NCBI GenBank assembly: GCA_965262705.1
Contig: OZ253556.1
Span: 1,302,001 to 1,366,000 of the forward strand
Reading direction: 5' to 3'
Origin: UJ101 sp965262705
GTDB taxonomy: Bacteria > Bacteroidota > Bacteroidia > Flavobacteriales > UJ101
DNA length: 64,000 bases
Position numbers and translations under genes: made by a program. The stretch's first letter is position 1. Each line of letters opens with the position of its first letter. Under the pieces are notes generated by a model that saw nothing but the letters and a program-made list of their open reading frames with translations, was not told the origin of the DNA and ran no database searches. Shown here in pieces: positions 34,883-43,560 of this stretch.

Positions 34883-35914
34883 GTGCAAAATAAAATTCAA
34901 TTATCTATTATTATCCCTGTGTATAACCGGCCTGAAGAAGTGCAGGAATTACTGATGAGTTTAACCCGTCAAACCTGCCCGGATTTCTCAGTGATAGTTA
35001 TTGAAGACGGGTCGCCTCATCCTTGTGAATCGGTCATTAAAAAATTTCAAAATAAATTTAAGGCTCGCTATCTTTATCAGGAAAAGGCCGGAGCAGCATC
35101 TGCTCGAAATTTGGGAATGCAAAAGGCTGATGGAAATTATTTTATTTTTTTAGACTCGGATTGTATTCTTCCAAAAACTTATATTCAAGAAATTTTAAGC
35201 GAATTAAATAATGAATACATTGATGGGTTTGGAGGCCCAGATGCCGCGCATGAATCATTCACTGATTTGCAAAAAGCTATTAATTATGCAATGACCTCTT
35301 TTCTTAGTACCGGAGGCATACGCGGAGGGATCCGCCGGGTGCAATGTTTTCAACCCCGGAGTTTTAATATGGGATTATCGAGAGAAGTTTTTAAACAAAC
35401 CAACGGATTTGGTAATATTTTTCCCGGCGAAGACTCTGAACTTGCCTTAAGAATGTGGGAAAAAGGATTCGCCACACGTTTATTCTCTAAGGCAATAGTT
35501 TATCATAAGCGCCGGGGTTCTTTTTCAAAATTTTCTGCACAAGTGTATGCTTTCGGAAAGGTTCGCCCGATGCTCAATTATTTCCATCCGAATTACAAAA
35601 AAATAACTTTTTGGTTACCGGCAGTCTTTATGCTGGGCAGTCTTTTATCTTTATTGCTCTTTGTTTTTTCTTTTTTTGCCTATCCGGTTTTATTTAAAAT
35701 TCCTATGGCATGCTTTGCCGGCTATCTTTTACTTCTTTTTATGGATGCTATAATGAGAAATCAATCAATCAAGATAAGCGCGCTTTCTATTATAGCCGTT
35801 TTTGTACAATTTTTTAGTTACGGCACTGGATTTTTATATGCCCAAATTCAGATTAATCTACTTAAAAAACATCCCCGAAAGGCATTTCCAAAACATTTTA
35901 AAGATGAAAAATGA
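34883..35914 (+). CDS. Glycosyltransferase family 2 protein
   Basis: This 343-residue enzyme has a GT-A catalytic domain at about 1-230: LSIIIPVYNRPEE at the start, EDGSPHP, and the metal-binding DxD-like FLDSDC near residue 93. The acceptor motif is seen as PGEDSELALRMW. Two or three C-terminal membrane helices (about 255-320) anchor it to the membrane. By family it transfers a sugar from a nucleotide donor to a lipid-linked or surface glycan; donor and acceptor are unknown. GTG is the only fitting start. There is no glycan cluster around it. Confidence 0.9.
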   Translation: MQNKIQLSIIIPVYNRPEEVQELLMSLTRQTCPDFSVIVIEDGSPHPCESVIKKFQNKFKARYLYQEKAGAASARNLGMQKADGNYFIFLDSDCILPKTYIQEILSELNNEYIDGFGGPDAAHESFTDLQKAINYAMTSFLSTGGIRGGIRRVQCFQPRSFNMGLSREVFKQTNGFGNIFPGEDSELALRMWEKGFATRLFSKAIVYHKRRGSFSKFSAQVYAFGKVRPMLNYFHPNYKKITFWLPAVFMLGSLLSLLLFVFSFFAYPVLFKIPMACFAGYLLLLFMDAIMRNQSIKISALSIIAVFVQFFSYGTGFLYAQIQINLLKKHPRKAFPKHFKDEK

Positions 35915-36172
35915 GACCTTTAACCAGCACTGACTTTAGCTTTGCTGACTTTAAGTTCAGTTCAGTCAACTTCAAACTGCTTCATTAATTCGACAGGGGT
36001 CTACTGAGCCTGTCGAAGTACTCAGTTACCGAAAATTAAAATCTTCACAACCAAAAGGCTGCTCTGGTGTTTAGCTTCGCTGACTTGCAGTTAATTTTTA
36101 TCGGGCGTTGCATTATATTCGCCTCACTTCACTGACTTGCAGTTGTTAAAATGCTTTTTGAAAAGCCCCTCT
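35912..36172 (+). mobile_element. MITE, degenerate, with micro-elements
   Basis: The left end is GAGACCTTTAACC; the interior has TTCAAACTGCTTC, ACTGAGCCTGTCGAAGTACTCAGTTACC (two micro-element halves), a CAACC-AAAA-GGCTG hairpin and GGGCGTTGCAT; the right end (GCTTTTTGAAAAGCCCCTC) is decayed. Confidence 0.65.
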
Positions 36173-36218
36173 GCGATAAAACTTGGGGTTCTAAATAAAA
36201 TCGTATTTTTGAATCGTT

Positions 36219-36226
36219 TACTTTTG
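36219..36226 (+). promoter_or_regulatory. Promoter -7 box for thioredoxin-like gene
   Basis: TACTTTTG matches TAnnTTTG exactly, 28 bp before the first ATG. Confidence 0.55.
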
Positions 36227-36254
36227 TCATAAAAAATAAAAATTAATTATCAAT

Positions 36255-36722
36255 ATGTATTTCATGAAAAAAATAAAACTAATTATTTTCCTTACCGCGT
36301 TTAGCTCTACTGTGTTCTCACAGGTAAAATGGCATGCAATAAAAGAAGTAGAAACCTTACAACAAAAAAATCCTGAGAAGAAAATTTTGATTGATTTTTA
36401 TACTGATTGGTGTGGGTTCTGTAAAAAAATGGATATGACTACATGGAATGACAAAGAAGTTTCTAATTTTATTAACAAGTATTATATCCCGGTAAAATTT
36501 AACGCTGAAAAGCAAAACACTTTTTTGTATAAAGGGGTTCAATATGAGCTATTAAGTGCAAGTAATGGTAGAACAATAAACCTTTTTGCTTACAAAGCAA
36601 TGCAAGGAGATTTAGTTTATCCATCTTTTATATTAATGAATAAAGAAAGTCAAATTATCCGTCAGACAAAGGGTTATCATACACCGAAAGAAGTTATGTT
36701 GTTTTTAAAAAAGGCACTTTAA
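36255..36722 (+). CDS. Periplasmic thioredoxin-family protein
   Basis: This protein of 155 residues has a signal peptide (MKKIKLIIFLTAFSSTVFSQ after the second ATG, 36264) and a thioredoxin fold with the redox pair in DWCGFCKKM near residue 50. VYPSFILMNKE supplies the cis-proline region. It resembles the DsbD-gamma or DUF255-type small thioredoxins that reduce periplasmic disulfides. Either ATG may be used. Its 3' end overlaps the convergent comEC gene by 18 bp. Confidence 0.85.
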   Translation: MYFMKKIKLIIFLTAFSSTVFSQVKWHAIKEVETLQQKNPEKKILIDFYTDWCGFCKKMDMTTWNDKEVSNFINKYYIPVKFNAEKQNTFLYKGVQYELLSASNGRTINLFAYKAMQGDLVYPSFILMNKESQIIRQTKGYHTPKEVMLFLKKAL

Positions 36723-38660
36723 CTTGAACGCGCCCGTTTTATAAGTATAATATTTTATGCCTGTTTTTTCATAACAGGTCGTTATCACATTTTTTTGATT
36801 CCATTTGCTTAATAATTTAGGATTCGAAATGAAAATATAATCCACTTTAGCTGATGTTTTTACGGGCGGGTTAATCAAAAGCGTTTTATTTGCCCAGTGG
36901 ATGATATTTTTGGTTTTTAAATAGTGATGGCTATTCACTGCGCTATCTAAGGGGTAATAGTTTGTATGATAAATGAAATTATGAGACTGGTAGGGTTCGA
37001 TTAAATATTTTTTTTCTTTGTTTGAGAGTTTTTTCTCGCTGAAAAGCGTTAATTCAAATCCATTTTTAATTCCGATAATCGAATTTTTCCGATAATCGAA
37101 TATAATTAATTCTGATTCATTATAATGCGCTGTTTTTTTGTAAAAATAAAAGCCTTGCATTAAAAAAATAAAGCCAAGAATCATATAAAGATAAAAAGAT
37201 TTTTTTAGCCGCAAAAAGAAATAAAGGGTTAATATAATACAAAATAGCAAAACAACCTGTACTTCTGAGAAATAGATGTCGTTTATTTGCATACCTAAAC
37301 TGAAAATCCATTCAATAAATAAATTCATAAAATGAATCATTCCAAAAAATAAAGTATTCATCAGGGGAAAAGAGATAGAGGTTATTAACAGCAAAAGCAT
37401 TATAAATCCTATTACCATAAGCCACCCAAAGAGGGGAGTGATAACAAGATTAGATAACAAGAAAAGGGTAGGAAAAAAATTAAAATAATAAAGCGAAAAG
37501 GGCAGCGTGCCAAGTGTGGCTAAGAGGGTAATGAGAATAGCGTGGTAATAATATTGAAAAAGTTTAAACCGAAAATGAAAGTGATTTTTGAAAAGCGGAA
37601 AAAACAGAAAAATAGATAATACAGCAGCATAACTGAGCTGAAATCCAACATCAAATAAAAGATTGGGACATATTAAAAGTTGTAGAAAAGCAGATAGAAA
37701 AAGGATGTGAATAAGCATTTTCTTACGTTGGAACAATACACAGAGTTGAACAAGAGTAATCATTAAACCTGCCCGAAAAACGGAGGCAGAGAACCCGGTA
37801 ATTCCAGCATAAAACCACAATAACAATAGCGAAAGAATAATTTGTATTGCCTTACCACCGGGACATAGTTGGAAAAAAAATAAAAGATAGTAAAGAATTA
37901 GGTAAATAGTTGCAGTATGCAGCCCGGAAATTGCCAGCAAGTGAATGCTTCCCGTACGGGCATAGTTATTTTTTATTTTATAAGACAGCTCGTTTTTATC
38001 TCCAATAAGTAATGCTTTTGCTACAGCGGTTTCTTCATAAGCTCCAAGCGCTGTAGTTATTTTTTGAGCAACGTTTACTTTAATTTTATTAAAAAAAGCC
38101 TCAAAATTCCAGTAGGGTGAGGGAATAACTTTAAATTTTTTTACAAAGCTCTGGCGATAAATGCGTTTATTTTTAAGATACTTGGCGTAATTGAAGGCAT
38201 AAGGATTTGTGCTGGGCTTTAATGTGTCAAACTTCGCCTTAAACAGGATTGTTCTATTGGGAGGCAAAGAGGCAGCATTTTTAAGATAAAGCAAGGCATA
38301 ACCGCTTGTTTCAAAAGAAATGGAATCATTAAAAGATTTTTTTATCACCGCTTTAAATTGAGTAAAATGCTTTTCCGAAGTCTTTCCTTGAGATAAAAGC
38401 AAGGCTTCATAATAACTGTTTTTTATAAGAATGTGCTGAAAATGATCAGTAGAAATCTTATTATAATTTTTGTACGAAAGCATTCCGATAAAAACGAATC
38501 CTAATAACAAAAATGCTGGTTTCCTGAGTATAAAAGAAATAAAAACCAGGGTGAAAAGCCCTGTAAAAACACACATATAATGAAGTGAATTATAAAGACG
38601 TCCAATTATAATTCCAAGCACTAAACTCAACGTAATATAAAGGAAAGGTCTGAAGGGCAT
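36705..38660 (-). CDS. comEC: ComEC/Rec2-family competence protein
   Basis: ComEC forms the inner-membrane channel for single-stranded DNA during natural transformation. The protein of 651 residues has N-terminal helices, a DUF4131-type OB-like domain (about 60-200) and the competence domain with the highly conserved HLLAISGLHT (near residue 243), followed by about eight helices. The C-terminal region (about 520-651) is short and lacks the full metallo-beta-lactamase motif HxHxDH, as is usual in Bacteroidota. No other competence gene is in the window. Confidence 0.9.
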   Translation of the reverse strand: MPFRPFLYITLSLVLGIIIGRLYNSLHYMCVFTGLFTLVFISFILRKPAFLLLGFVFIGMLSYKNYNKISTDHFQHILIKNSYYEALLLSQGKTSEKHFTQFKAVIKKSFNDSISFETSGYALLYLKNAASLPPNRTILFKAKFDTLKPSTNPYAFNYAKYLKNKRIYRQSFVKKFKVIPSPYWNFEAFFNKIKVNVAQKITTALGAYEETAVAKALLIGDKNELSYKIKNNYARTGSIHLLAISGLHTATIYLILYYLLFFFQLCPGGKAIQIILSLLLLWFYAGITGFSASVFRAGLMITLVQLCVLFQRKKMLIHILFLSAFLQLLICPNLLFDVGFQLSYAAVLSIFLFFPLFKNHFHFRFKLFQYYYHAILITLLATLGTLPFSLYYFNFFPTLFLLSNLVITPLFGWLMVIGFIMLLLLITSISFPLMNTLFFGMIHFMNLFIEWIFSLGMQINDIYFSEVQVVLLFCIILTLYFFLRLKKSFYLYMILGFIFLMQGFYFYKKTAHYNESELIIFDYRKNSIIGIKNGFELTLFSEKKLSNKEKKYLIEPYQSHNFIYHTNYYPLDSAVNSHHYLKTKNIIHWANKTLLINPPVKTSAKVDYIFISNPKLLSKWNQKNVITTCYEKTGIKYYTYKTGAFKLKCLF

Positions 38661-38768
38661 AGTCGTTTTAATATTACATATAGAGTAATTAACTTATTAA
38701 GAATAACACATAAAATTAAATAAAATTTGTAATTTAGCTCCCCAAAAAATTATTTAAAATTAAAAATC

Positions 38769-41015
38769 ATGAAGTTACTATTAAGAATTACCATTCTTTT
38801 GAGTATGCAGTTTGCTTTTTCGCAAACCAAAATTACAGGGCGATTAACTACCGATAAAGGAAAGGCGCTCGCTAATGCGAAACTTTACTCAAAAGCATTA
38901 AATAAAGAAACAAGAACCGATGAAAAGGGTAAGTTTCAAATAACCCTACCGGATAATCGTGACTATACCTTTGCTGTATTAAAAGACGGTTATGCTTACC
39001 CGTCTCTTACGCTAAATAATAAAAAAAGTAACTATGAGATTATATTGAATAATGATCAATATAACCAAATTGACCCGGTGATTGTATCCACGCCGTTTCA
39101 TAGTCTTCAAAGTCAAAATGTTGTAAAAGTAGAGAAGTCATTGATTAAAAATCTTCAAGATCAAGGTGCATTTACATTGGCGCAAGCGATAGAACAAATA
39201 CCCGGAGTAGAAACCATCACCACAGGCACAGGCATAGGCAAGCCTATTATTAGAGGGCTAAGCTATAACCGGGTCGTTACTTATACACAAGGAGTAAGGC
39301 TTGAAAATCAACAGTTTGGAGATGAACACGGGCTGGGGATCAGCGACGCAGGCGTTGAAAGTGTAGAAGTAATCAAGGGTCCATCTTCTTTATTATACGG
39401 TTCAGATGCGCTGGGCGGAGTATTATATTTTAATCCGGAAAGGTTTGCTCATGCCGGCGAAACCAAAGGCGATGTAAACCTTAATTATTATACTAATACC
39501 GTAGGCTATAATGCAAATGCAGGAATAAAAACTTCTACGGACCATCTTAAGTTTCTAGTTAGAGGCTCTTATACCTCTCATGAAGATTATGAAACAGGCG
39601 GAGGGGTAAGTGTTACCAATTCAAGGTTTAAAGAATATGACTTAAAAGCGGGTATAGGGTATGAAAAAGGAATTGTAAAAACAGCCTTACGATATAATTT
39701 TGTGTCTCAAGAGATAGGCATTCCGGAAGAATTGGATGAAAAAGCCTCTCATTCTCGAAAATCTGATGAGGCATATCAACCCTTGGAAACTCATATTTTA
39801 AGCAGTCAAACAGATATTGCATTAAAAAATAATAGCAATATTAACGTTACGTTAGGATATATTCATAATGACCGAAAAGAAATGGAAGAACGCGGCGAAG
39901 ATCCTGAACTTCATATGAAACTCAGTACGTTTAATTATGCGGTTAAATATACACTTCCCCATACGAGAAAATTAGAAGCCATTTTAGGAACTCAGGGAAT
40001 GATACAAAATAATAAAAATTCCGGTGAAGAATTTTTAATCCCTGATGCTGACGTAAATGATATAGGACTATTTGCCGTGTCGCATTATCACTTTAACAAA
40101 GATAATGTCTTACAATTGGGAATACGCTATGATAGACGAAATATCGATACAGAAAAACATGAAGAAGAAAACGGTGAAGTTCAATTTGAATCTTTAGATA
40201 AAGATTTTAATAGCTTTAATGCCTCGCTTGGCTTAAAGTCAAATCTTTCAAAAGATATTACCGCGAGAGTAAACTTAGCGAGCGGTTTTAGAGCCCCCAA
40301 TTTAGCTGAACTAACCGCTAATGGGCAGCATGAAGGAACACAGCGCTTTGAAAAAGGAAATCAGGGGTTAAAAACTGAACGTAACCTTCAAGGAGACCTC
40401 GACATTGAGTACAAAAATGAATTTCTTACCATCTACCTTGGAGCGTACTACAACCATGTTAATCATTATATCTTTTTACAACCTACAAATGACACAAAAA
40501 AAGATGAAGATGGCGAAGACATAAATGTTTATAATTATGCACAAAATGATGCTAGACTATACGGAGGTGAAATACGCGTGAATATAACACCTCAGCCCAT
40601 AGGCTGGCTTCATTTTGACAATAGTTTTGAAGCCGTAACAGGGAAACAAAATCATGGTGATTACCTGCCTTTTATTCCTGCAAATAAGCTAAAAAATACG
40701 GTACGGGTAGAATTTAATAACCATGAGCAATATACTTCAAAAAAATATGCCTTTGTTACCCTAGAAAATATATTCGATCAAAATAATCCAAATCGTTTTG
40801 AAGAAAAAACACCTAGCTATACTTTATTAAATGTAGGCTTGGGCGGGAAATTCAAACTCTATGGAAACCGCTATGCAACGTTAAATATAAGCGCTAATAA
40901 TCTTTTAGACAGAGATTATATTTCTCATTTGTCAAGACTAGAAGATGAAGATACTGGCAATAGAATTGGAAATATAGGAAGAAATATTAGCATCGGATTA
41001 CGCATCCCTTTTTGA
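38769..41015 (+). CDS. TonB-dependent outer membrane receptor
   Basis: This 748-residue receptor has a signal peptide (ends near FAFSQ), an N-terminal carboxypeptidase-like beta-sandwich (about 20-95; ITGRLTTDKGKALANAKL), a plug domain (about 105-230; RGLSYNRV, VEVIKGPSSLLYGSDALGG) and a 22-strand barrel. It ends in IGLRIPF with a C-terminal aromatic residue. The plug FGDEHGLGISD and the barrel end resemble ZnuD-like zinc receptors, so zinc or another metal is a possible ligand, not proven. No SusD partner. A terminator follows. Confidence 0.9.
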   Translation: MKLLLRITILLSMQFAFSQTKITGRLTTDKGKALANAKLYSKALNKETRTDEKGKFQITLPDNRDYTFAVLKDGYAYPSLTLNNKKSNYEIILNNDQYNQIDPVIVSTPFHSLQSQNVVKVEKSLIKNLQDQGAFTLAQAIEQIPGVETITTGTGIGKPIIRGLSYNRVVTYTQGVRLENQQFGDEHGLGISDAGVESVEVIKGPSSLLYGSDALGGVLYFNPERFAHAGETKGDVNLNYYTNTVGYNANAGIKTSTDHLKFLVRGSYTSHEDYETGGGVSVTNSRFKEYDLKAGIGYEKGIVKTALRYNFVSQEIGIPEELDEKASHSRKSDEAYQPLETHILSSQTDIALKNNSNINVTLGYIHNDRKEMEERGEDPELHMKLSTFNYAVKYTLPHTRKLEAILGTQGMIQNNKNSGEEFLIPDADVNDIGLFAVSHYHFNKDNVLQLGIRYDRRNIDTEKHEEENGEVQFESLDKDFNSFNASLGLKSNLSKDITARVNLASGFRAPNLAELTANGQHEGTQRFEKGNQGLKTERNLQGDLDIEYKNEFLTIYLGAYYNHVNHYIFLQPTNDTKKDEDGEDINVYNYAQNDARLYGGEIRVNITPQPIGWLHFDNSFEAVTGKQNHGDYLPFIPANKLKNTVRVEFNNHEQYTSKKYAFVTLENIFDQNNPNRFEEKTPSYTLLNVGLGGKFKLYGNRYATLNISANNLLDRDYISHLSRLEDEDTGNRIGNIGRNISIGLRIPF

Positions 41016-41043
41016 TATAAGCGGTTTAAAAATCTAATTACAC

Positions 41044-41076
41044 AAAACCCCCTATCGTTTGATAAGGGGGTTTTAT
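41044..41076 (+). terminator. Rho-independent terminator after the TonB receptor
   Basis: AAAACCCCCTATC and GATAAGGGGGTTTT form a 13-bp stem with a short loop, followed by AT, 28 bp after the stop codon. Confidence 0.92.
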
Positions 41077-41112
41077 ATTGTTCAGAAACGGTCTCTTCAT
41101 GATTTAATATAT

Positions 41113-41288
41113 GAGACCGTTGCAAAAAGCACTCTAACAAAAAAATGCAACGCTCAATAAAAATTAACTGCAAGTCAGCGCAAGCTAAACACCGGAGCAA
41201 CCTTTTGGTTGTGATGATTTTAATTTTTTGAGAAGAGCGCCGTTTGAGGCTAAATGTTTTTAATATTTATGTATTCTGCAAAGGTCTT
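41113..41288 (-). mobile_element. MITE, 176 bp
   Basis: The left end is GAGACCGTTGCA and the right end is GCAAAGGTCTT. The core hairpin is a perfect CAACC-AAAA-GGTTG on the minus strand. A half repeat (CAGAAACGGTCTC, 41082-41094) precedes it. There is no target duplication. Confidence 0.8.
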
Positions 41289-41325
41289 AAAGTATTTCAT
41301 TACCCCAATATTTTTTGCAAAGGGC

Positions 41326-41341
41326 TAAGTTTGTAACTTTG
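41326..41341 (+). promoter_or_regulatory. Promoter boxes for the HEPN/MNT pair
   Basis: Two consecutive exact TAnnTTTG matches, TAAGTTTG (41326-41333) and TAACTTTG (41334-41341), lie 33-41 bp before the start codon. Confidence 0.55.
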
Positions 41342-41373
41342 TAAGCACTAACGATAGATTAAATCCCACCCAA

Positions 41374-41820
41374 ATGATGAATAATGAAACACGATGGATA
41401 CAACGATTTGAAAGCTATCTTAAAGCATTAAATAGGATGAAAGTAGCTATAGAATATATCCATTATAATTTTTCCGATAAAGATAGCCCGAAGGATAATT
41501 TAATACGGCAAGGTTTAATTCAAAACTTTGAATATCCCCATGAATTGGCATGGAAGGTGATGAAAGATTTCTTTAAGGCCAGAGGAAACAATAAAATCTA
41601 CGGCTCTCGCGATGCCACTAGAGAGGCTTTTGAAAACCACCTTATTAAAGAGGGCGAAGTATGGATGGACATGATAAATAGCCAAAACGCTACCTCACAT
41701 ACGTATAATCCATCTGAAGCAAAAGAAATATTTACCAAAATAAGGGAGCAGTATTATCCTGCATTTCTAATCTTTAAAAAAACGATGGAAGAAGAAAAGA
41801 AAATTCATGAAAATAGATAG
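41374..41820 (+). CDS. HEPN-type nucleotidyltransferase substrate-binding protein (HI0074 family)
   Basis: This all-helical protein of 148 residues has the family features NFEYPHELAWKVMKDFF, GSRDATREAF and SHTYN near residue 108. In HEPN RNases the active site is R-x4-H, here expected as RN-x-x-SH. In this protein the arginine position holds glutamine (SQNATSH), while the histidine remains. Partner of the MNT gene that starts with no gap at 41821. Such pairs act as toxin-antitoxin modules in which MNT modifies the HEPN protein. The lost arginine suggests an inactive toxin or pure partner role. Confidence 0.88.
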   Translation: MMNNETRWIQRFESYLKALNRMKVAIEYIHYNFSDKDSPKDNLIRQGLIQNFEYPHELAWKVMKDFFKARGNNKIYGSRDATREAFENHLIKEGEVWMDMINSQNATSHTYNPSEAKEIFTKIREQYYPAFLIFKKTMEEEKKIHENR

Positions 41821-42177
41821 ATGGAGAAGGAAATAAATTTTGGAATAAAGCAGCAGTATATAAATAAAATGCGAACCGTATTTGCACGCTATCCGCAGGT
41901 AGAGGAGGTCATATTATATGGTTCTCGAGCGATGGGCAATTACCACTATGGATCCGATATCGACCTTACGATGTTAGGTAAAACACTTAATCAGTCTATA
42001 AAATTTAAAATTGAAAACGAACTTGAAGACCTGCTTTTGCCGCATAAAATAGACCTCTCTATTTATTACCGAATAGAAAATAAAGCCCTCTTAGAACATA
42101 TTAATCAAGCGGGAAAATCATTTTATCGAAAAGGAGATTTAAAGCCAACGAACAGTAAGCAATTTGCAGAAACATAA
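41821..42177 (+). CDS. MNT-type nucleotidyltransferase (HI0073 family)
   Basis: This 118-residue minimal nucleotidyltransferase has the fold's signature GSRAMGNYHYGSDIDL near residue 38 (GS-x10-DxD) and a third acidic residue in HKIDLSIY. It is the catalytic partner of the HEPN protein encoded directly upstream; by family it would add AMP to a tyrosine of the toxin. The last 15 residues (LKPTNSKQFAET) extend beyond the usual end and lie just before IS copy 2, so the natural C-terminus may have been altered by the insertion. Confidence 0.9.
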   Translation: MEKEINFGIKQQYINKMRTVFARYPQVEEVILYGSRAMGNYHYGSDIDLTMLGKTLNQSIKFKIENELEDLLLPHKIDLSIYYRIENKALLEHINQAGKSFYRKGDLKPTNSKQFAET

Positions 42178-42184
42178 AAAAGAC

Positions 42185-43362
42185 AAGACCGCTGCAAGGT
42201 AATGAAAGATTAGATATAAAAAAAGTCATCCTAATCAGCTATTTTATCTATAAAGTTATTATATTTATACCATGAAAATATATCATCATCCTACTTTAGC
42301 CTATAGTATTTGTGATTTATGCACAAGAAAGATAAAAAAAGATAAAAAAGTCTTTTTTCACTCAGTTAACCCGTTTGTTAGACTGGAAAAAAATAAGTAA
42401 AATAATAGACGACCATTATAATAAGGGGAAAAGTGCTACAGGCAGTCCGAGTGATGATAGGTTATTTAGGTTGCTGAGTTTGTCGAAGTATTATTCAAGA
42501 TTTTATTACAATCCTGGTATGGATTAAGCGATTACGAAGTGGAAGATAGGGTAAATGACAGTTTTTCGTTCAGTTATTTTTGTGGGTTACACCTATCGCA
42601 ATCCTCGCCTGATCATAGTGCTTTGAGTAGATGGGGAAAAGTGCTACAGGCAGTCCGAGTGATGATGGGTTATTTAGGTTGCTGAGTTTGTCGAAGTATT
42701 ATTCAAGATGTGTTTATTACAATCCTGGTATGGATTAAGCGATTACGAAGTGGAAGATAGGGTAAATGACAGTCTTTCGTTCAGTTATTTTTGTGGTTTA
42801 CACCTATCGCAATCCTCGCCTGGTCATAGTACTTTGAGTAGATTTAGAACAGCGATGACACAGGCGAATGTCTACGAGCGTCTATTCAAGGAGATCAACG
42901 GTCAATTAGAACGTCATCCAATCATCATCAAAAAAGGAGCGATAGTAGACGCCAGTGTAGCAGAGACGCCCTTAAAACCGAAAGGCAAGGTTAATTATTA
43001 ACCGATTGTCAGAAGAAGTTCAATAAACGAGTAGGGGAAACAAGATTTAAAAAGGTTACTGAGTTTATCGAAGTATAGAACGCACATTCGGAAGCATAAA
43101 GCGATGGTTTTCAGACGGGGGTGGCAAGATATAGAGGGATAGCAAAGATGCATACGCAAAGCCTGATGGAGGCGATAGGGTATAATTTATATCGAAGTCC
43201 GGGGCTACTGGCGTCTAATTGTAAAAATTAAGAGAATTGCAAGTCATCAAATCAAGATAAAGCAAAAAAGAGATAGAAATAAAAAAAAGTTTATCATAGT
43301 ATCCTAAAAATAACTCCCGAAAATACTAATCCTAAAAAAACATTAAGTTTTGCAATGGTCTT
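42185..43362 (+). mobile_element. IS5-type insertion sequence, copy 2 (inactive, rearranged)
   Basis: The left end is AAGACCGCTGCA and the right end TGCAATGGTCTT. Relative to copies 1 and 3 it has a tandem duplication of 208 bp (unit starts at 42425 and 42633) and a large internal deletion near 42990 that removes the middle of the transposase. It carries micro-elements at 42467-42490, 42675-42698 and about 43052-43074. The left end is 8 bp after the MNT stop codon; no target duplication. Confidence 0.88.
42272..43231 (+). pseudogene. IS5-family transposase, rearranged
   Basis: From ATG 42272 the frame gives the usual start (KIYHHPTLA) but is broken within 200 bp by micro-element insertion and the 208-bp duplication. 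An open piece at 42708-43001 covers LSDYEVEDR to LKPKGKVN, then the deletion joins to NRLSEEVQ and the final ERTFGSIKRWF-like block, itself out of frame. Not functional. Confidence 0.85.
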
Positions 43363-43398
43363 GCATTTTTTTGCTAAAGTGCTTTTTGCAACGGTCTC
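43363..43398 (+). mobile_element. MITE right-half fragment next to IS copy 2
   Basis: GCATTTTTTTGCTAAAGTGC and TTTTTGCAACGGTCTC form the right arm of a MITE, directly joined to the end of IS copy 2. From 43399 to 43560 there are more core pieces (TTTCAAACTGCTTCC) and two or three micro-elements (TACTTCGACAAGTTCGGTAACC type), but no gene. Confidence 0.75.
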
Positions 43399-43560
43399 AA
43401 AATATGATAAATATTTAGAGCGTCTCGTTTCAAACTGCTTCCTTATTTCGGATAGGATCAGCAGCCATACTTCGACAAGTTCGGTAACCCTCTCAAAACT
43501 TCGACAAGTGGTTATTGAGCCTAGCTGAAGTACTCAATTGTTAATTGAACAGCTAAAAAA

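Noticed and set aside
36705..38660. Competence gene as part of a DNA-uptake cluster, with the CTGAG-n-TCGAAG motif as an uptake sequence
   Set aside because: The motif is short and repeated, but it occurs almost only in intergenic repeats and dead elements, not evenly over genes, and no other uptake gene is present. Kept only as a remote possibility.
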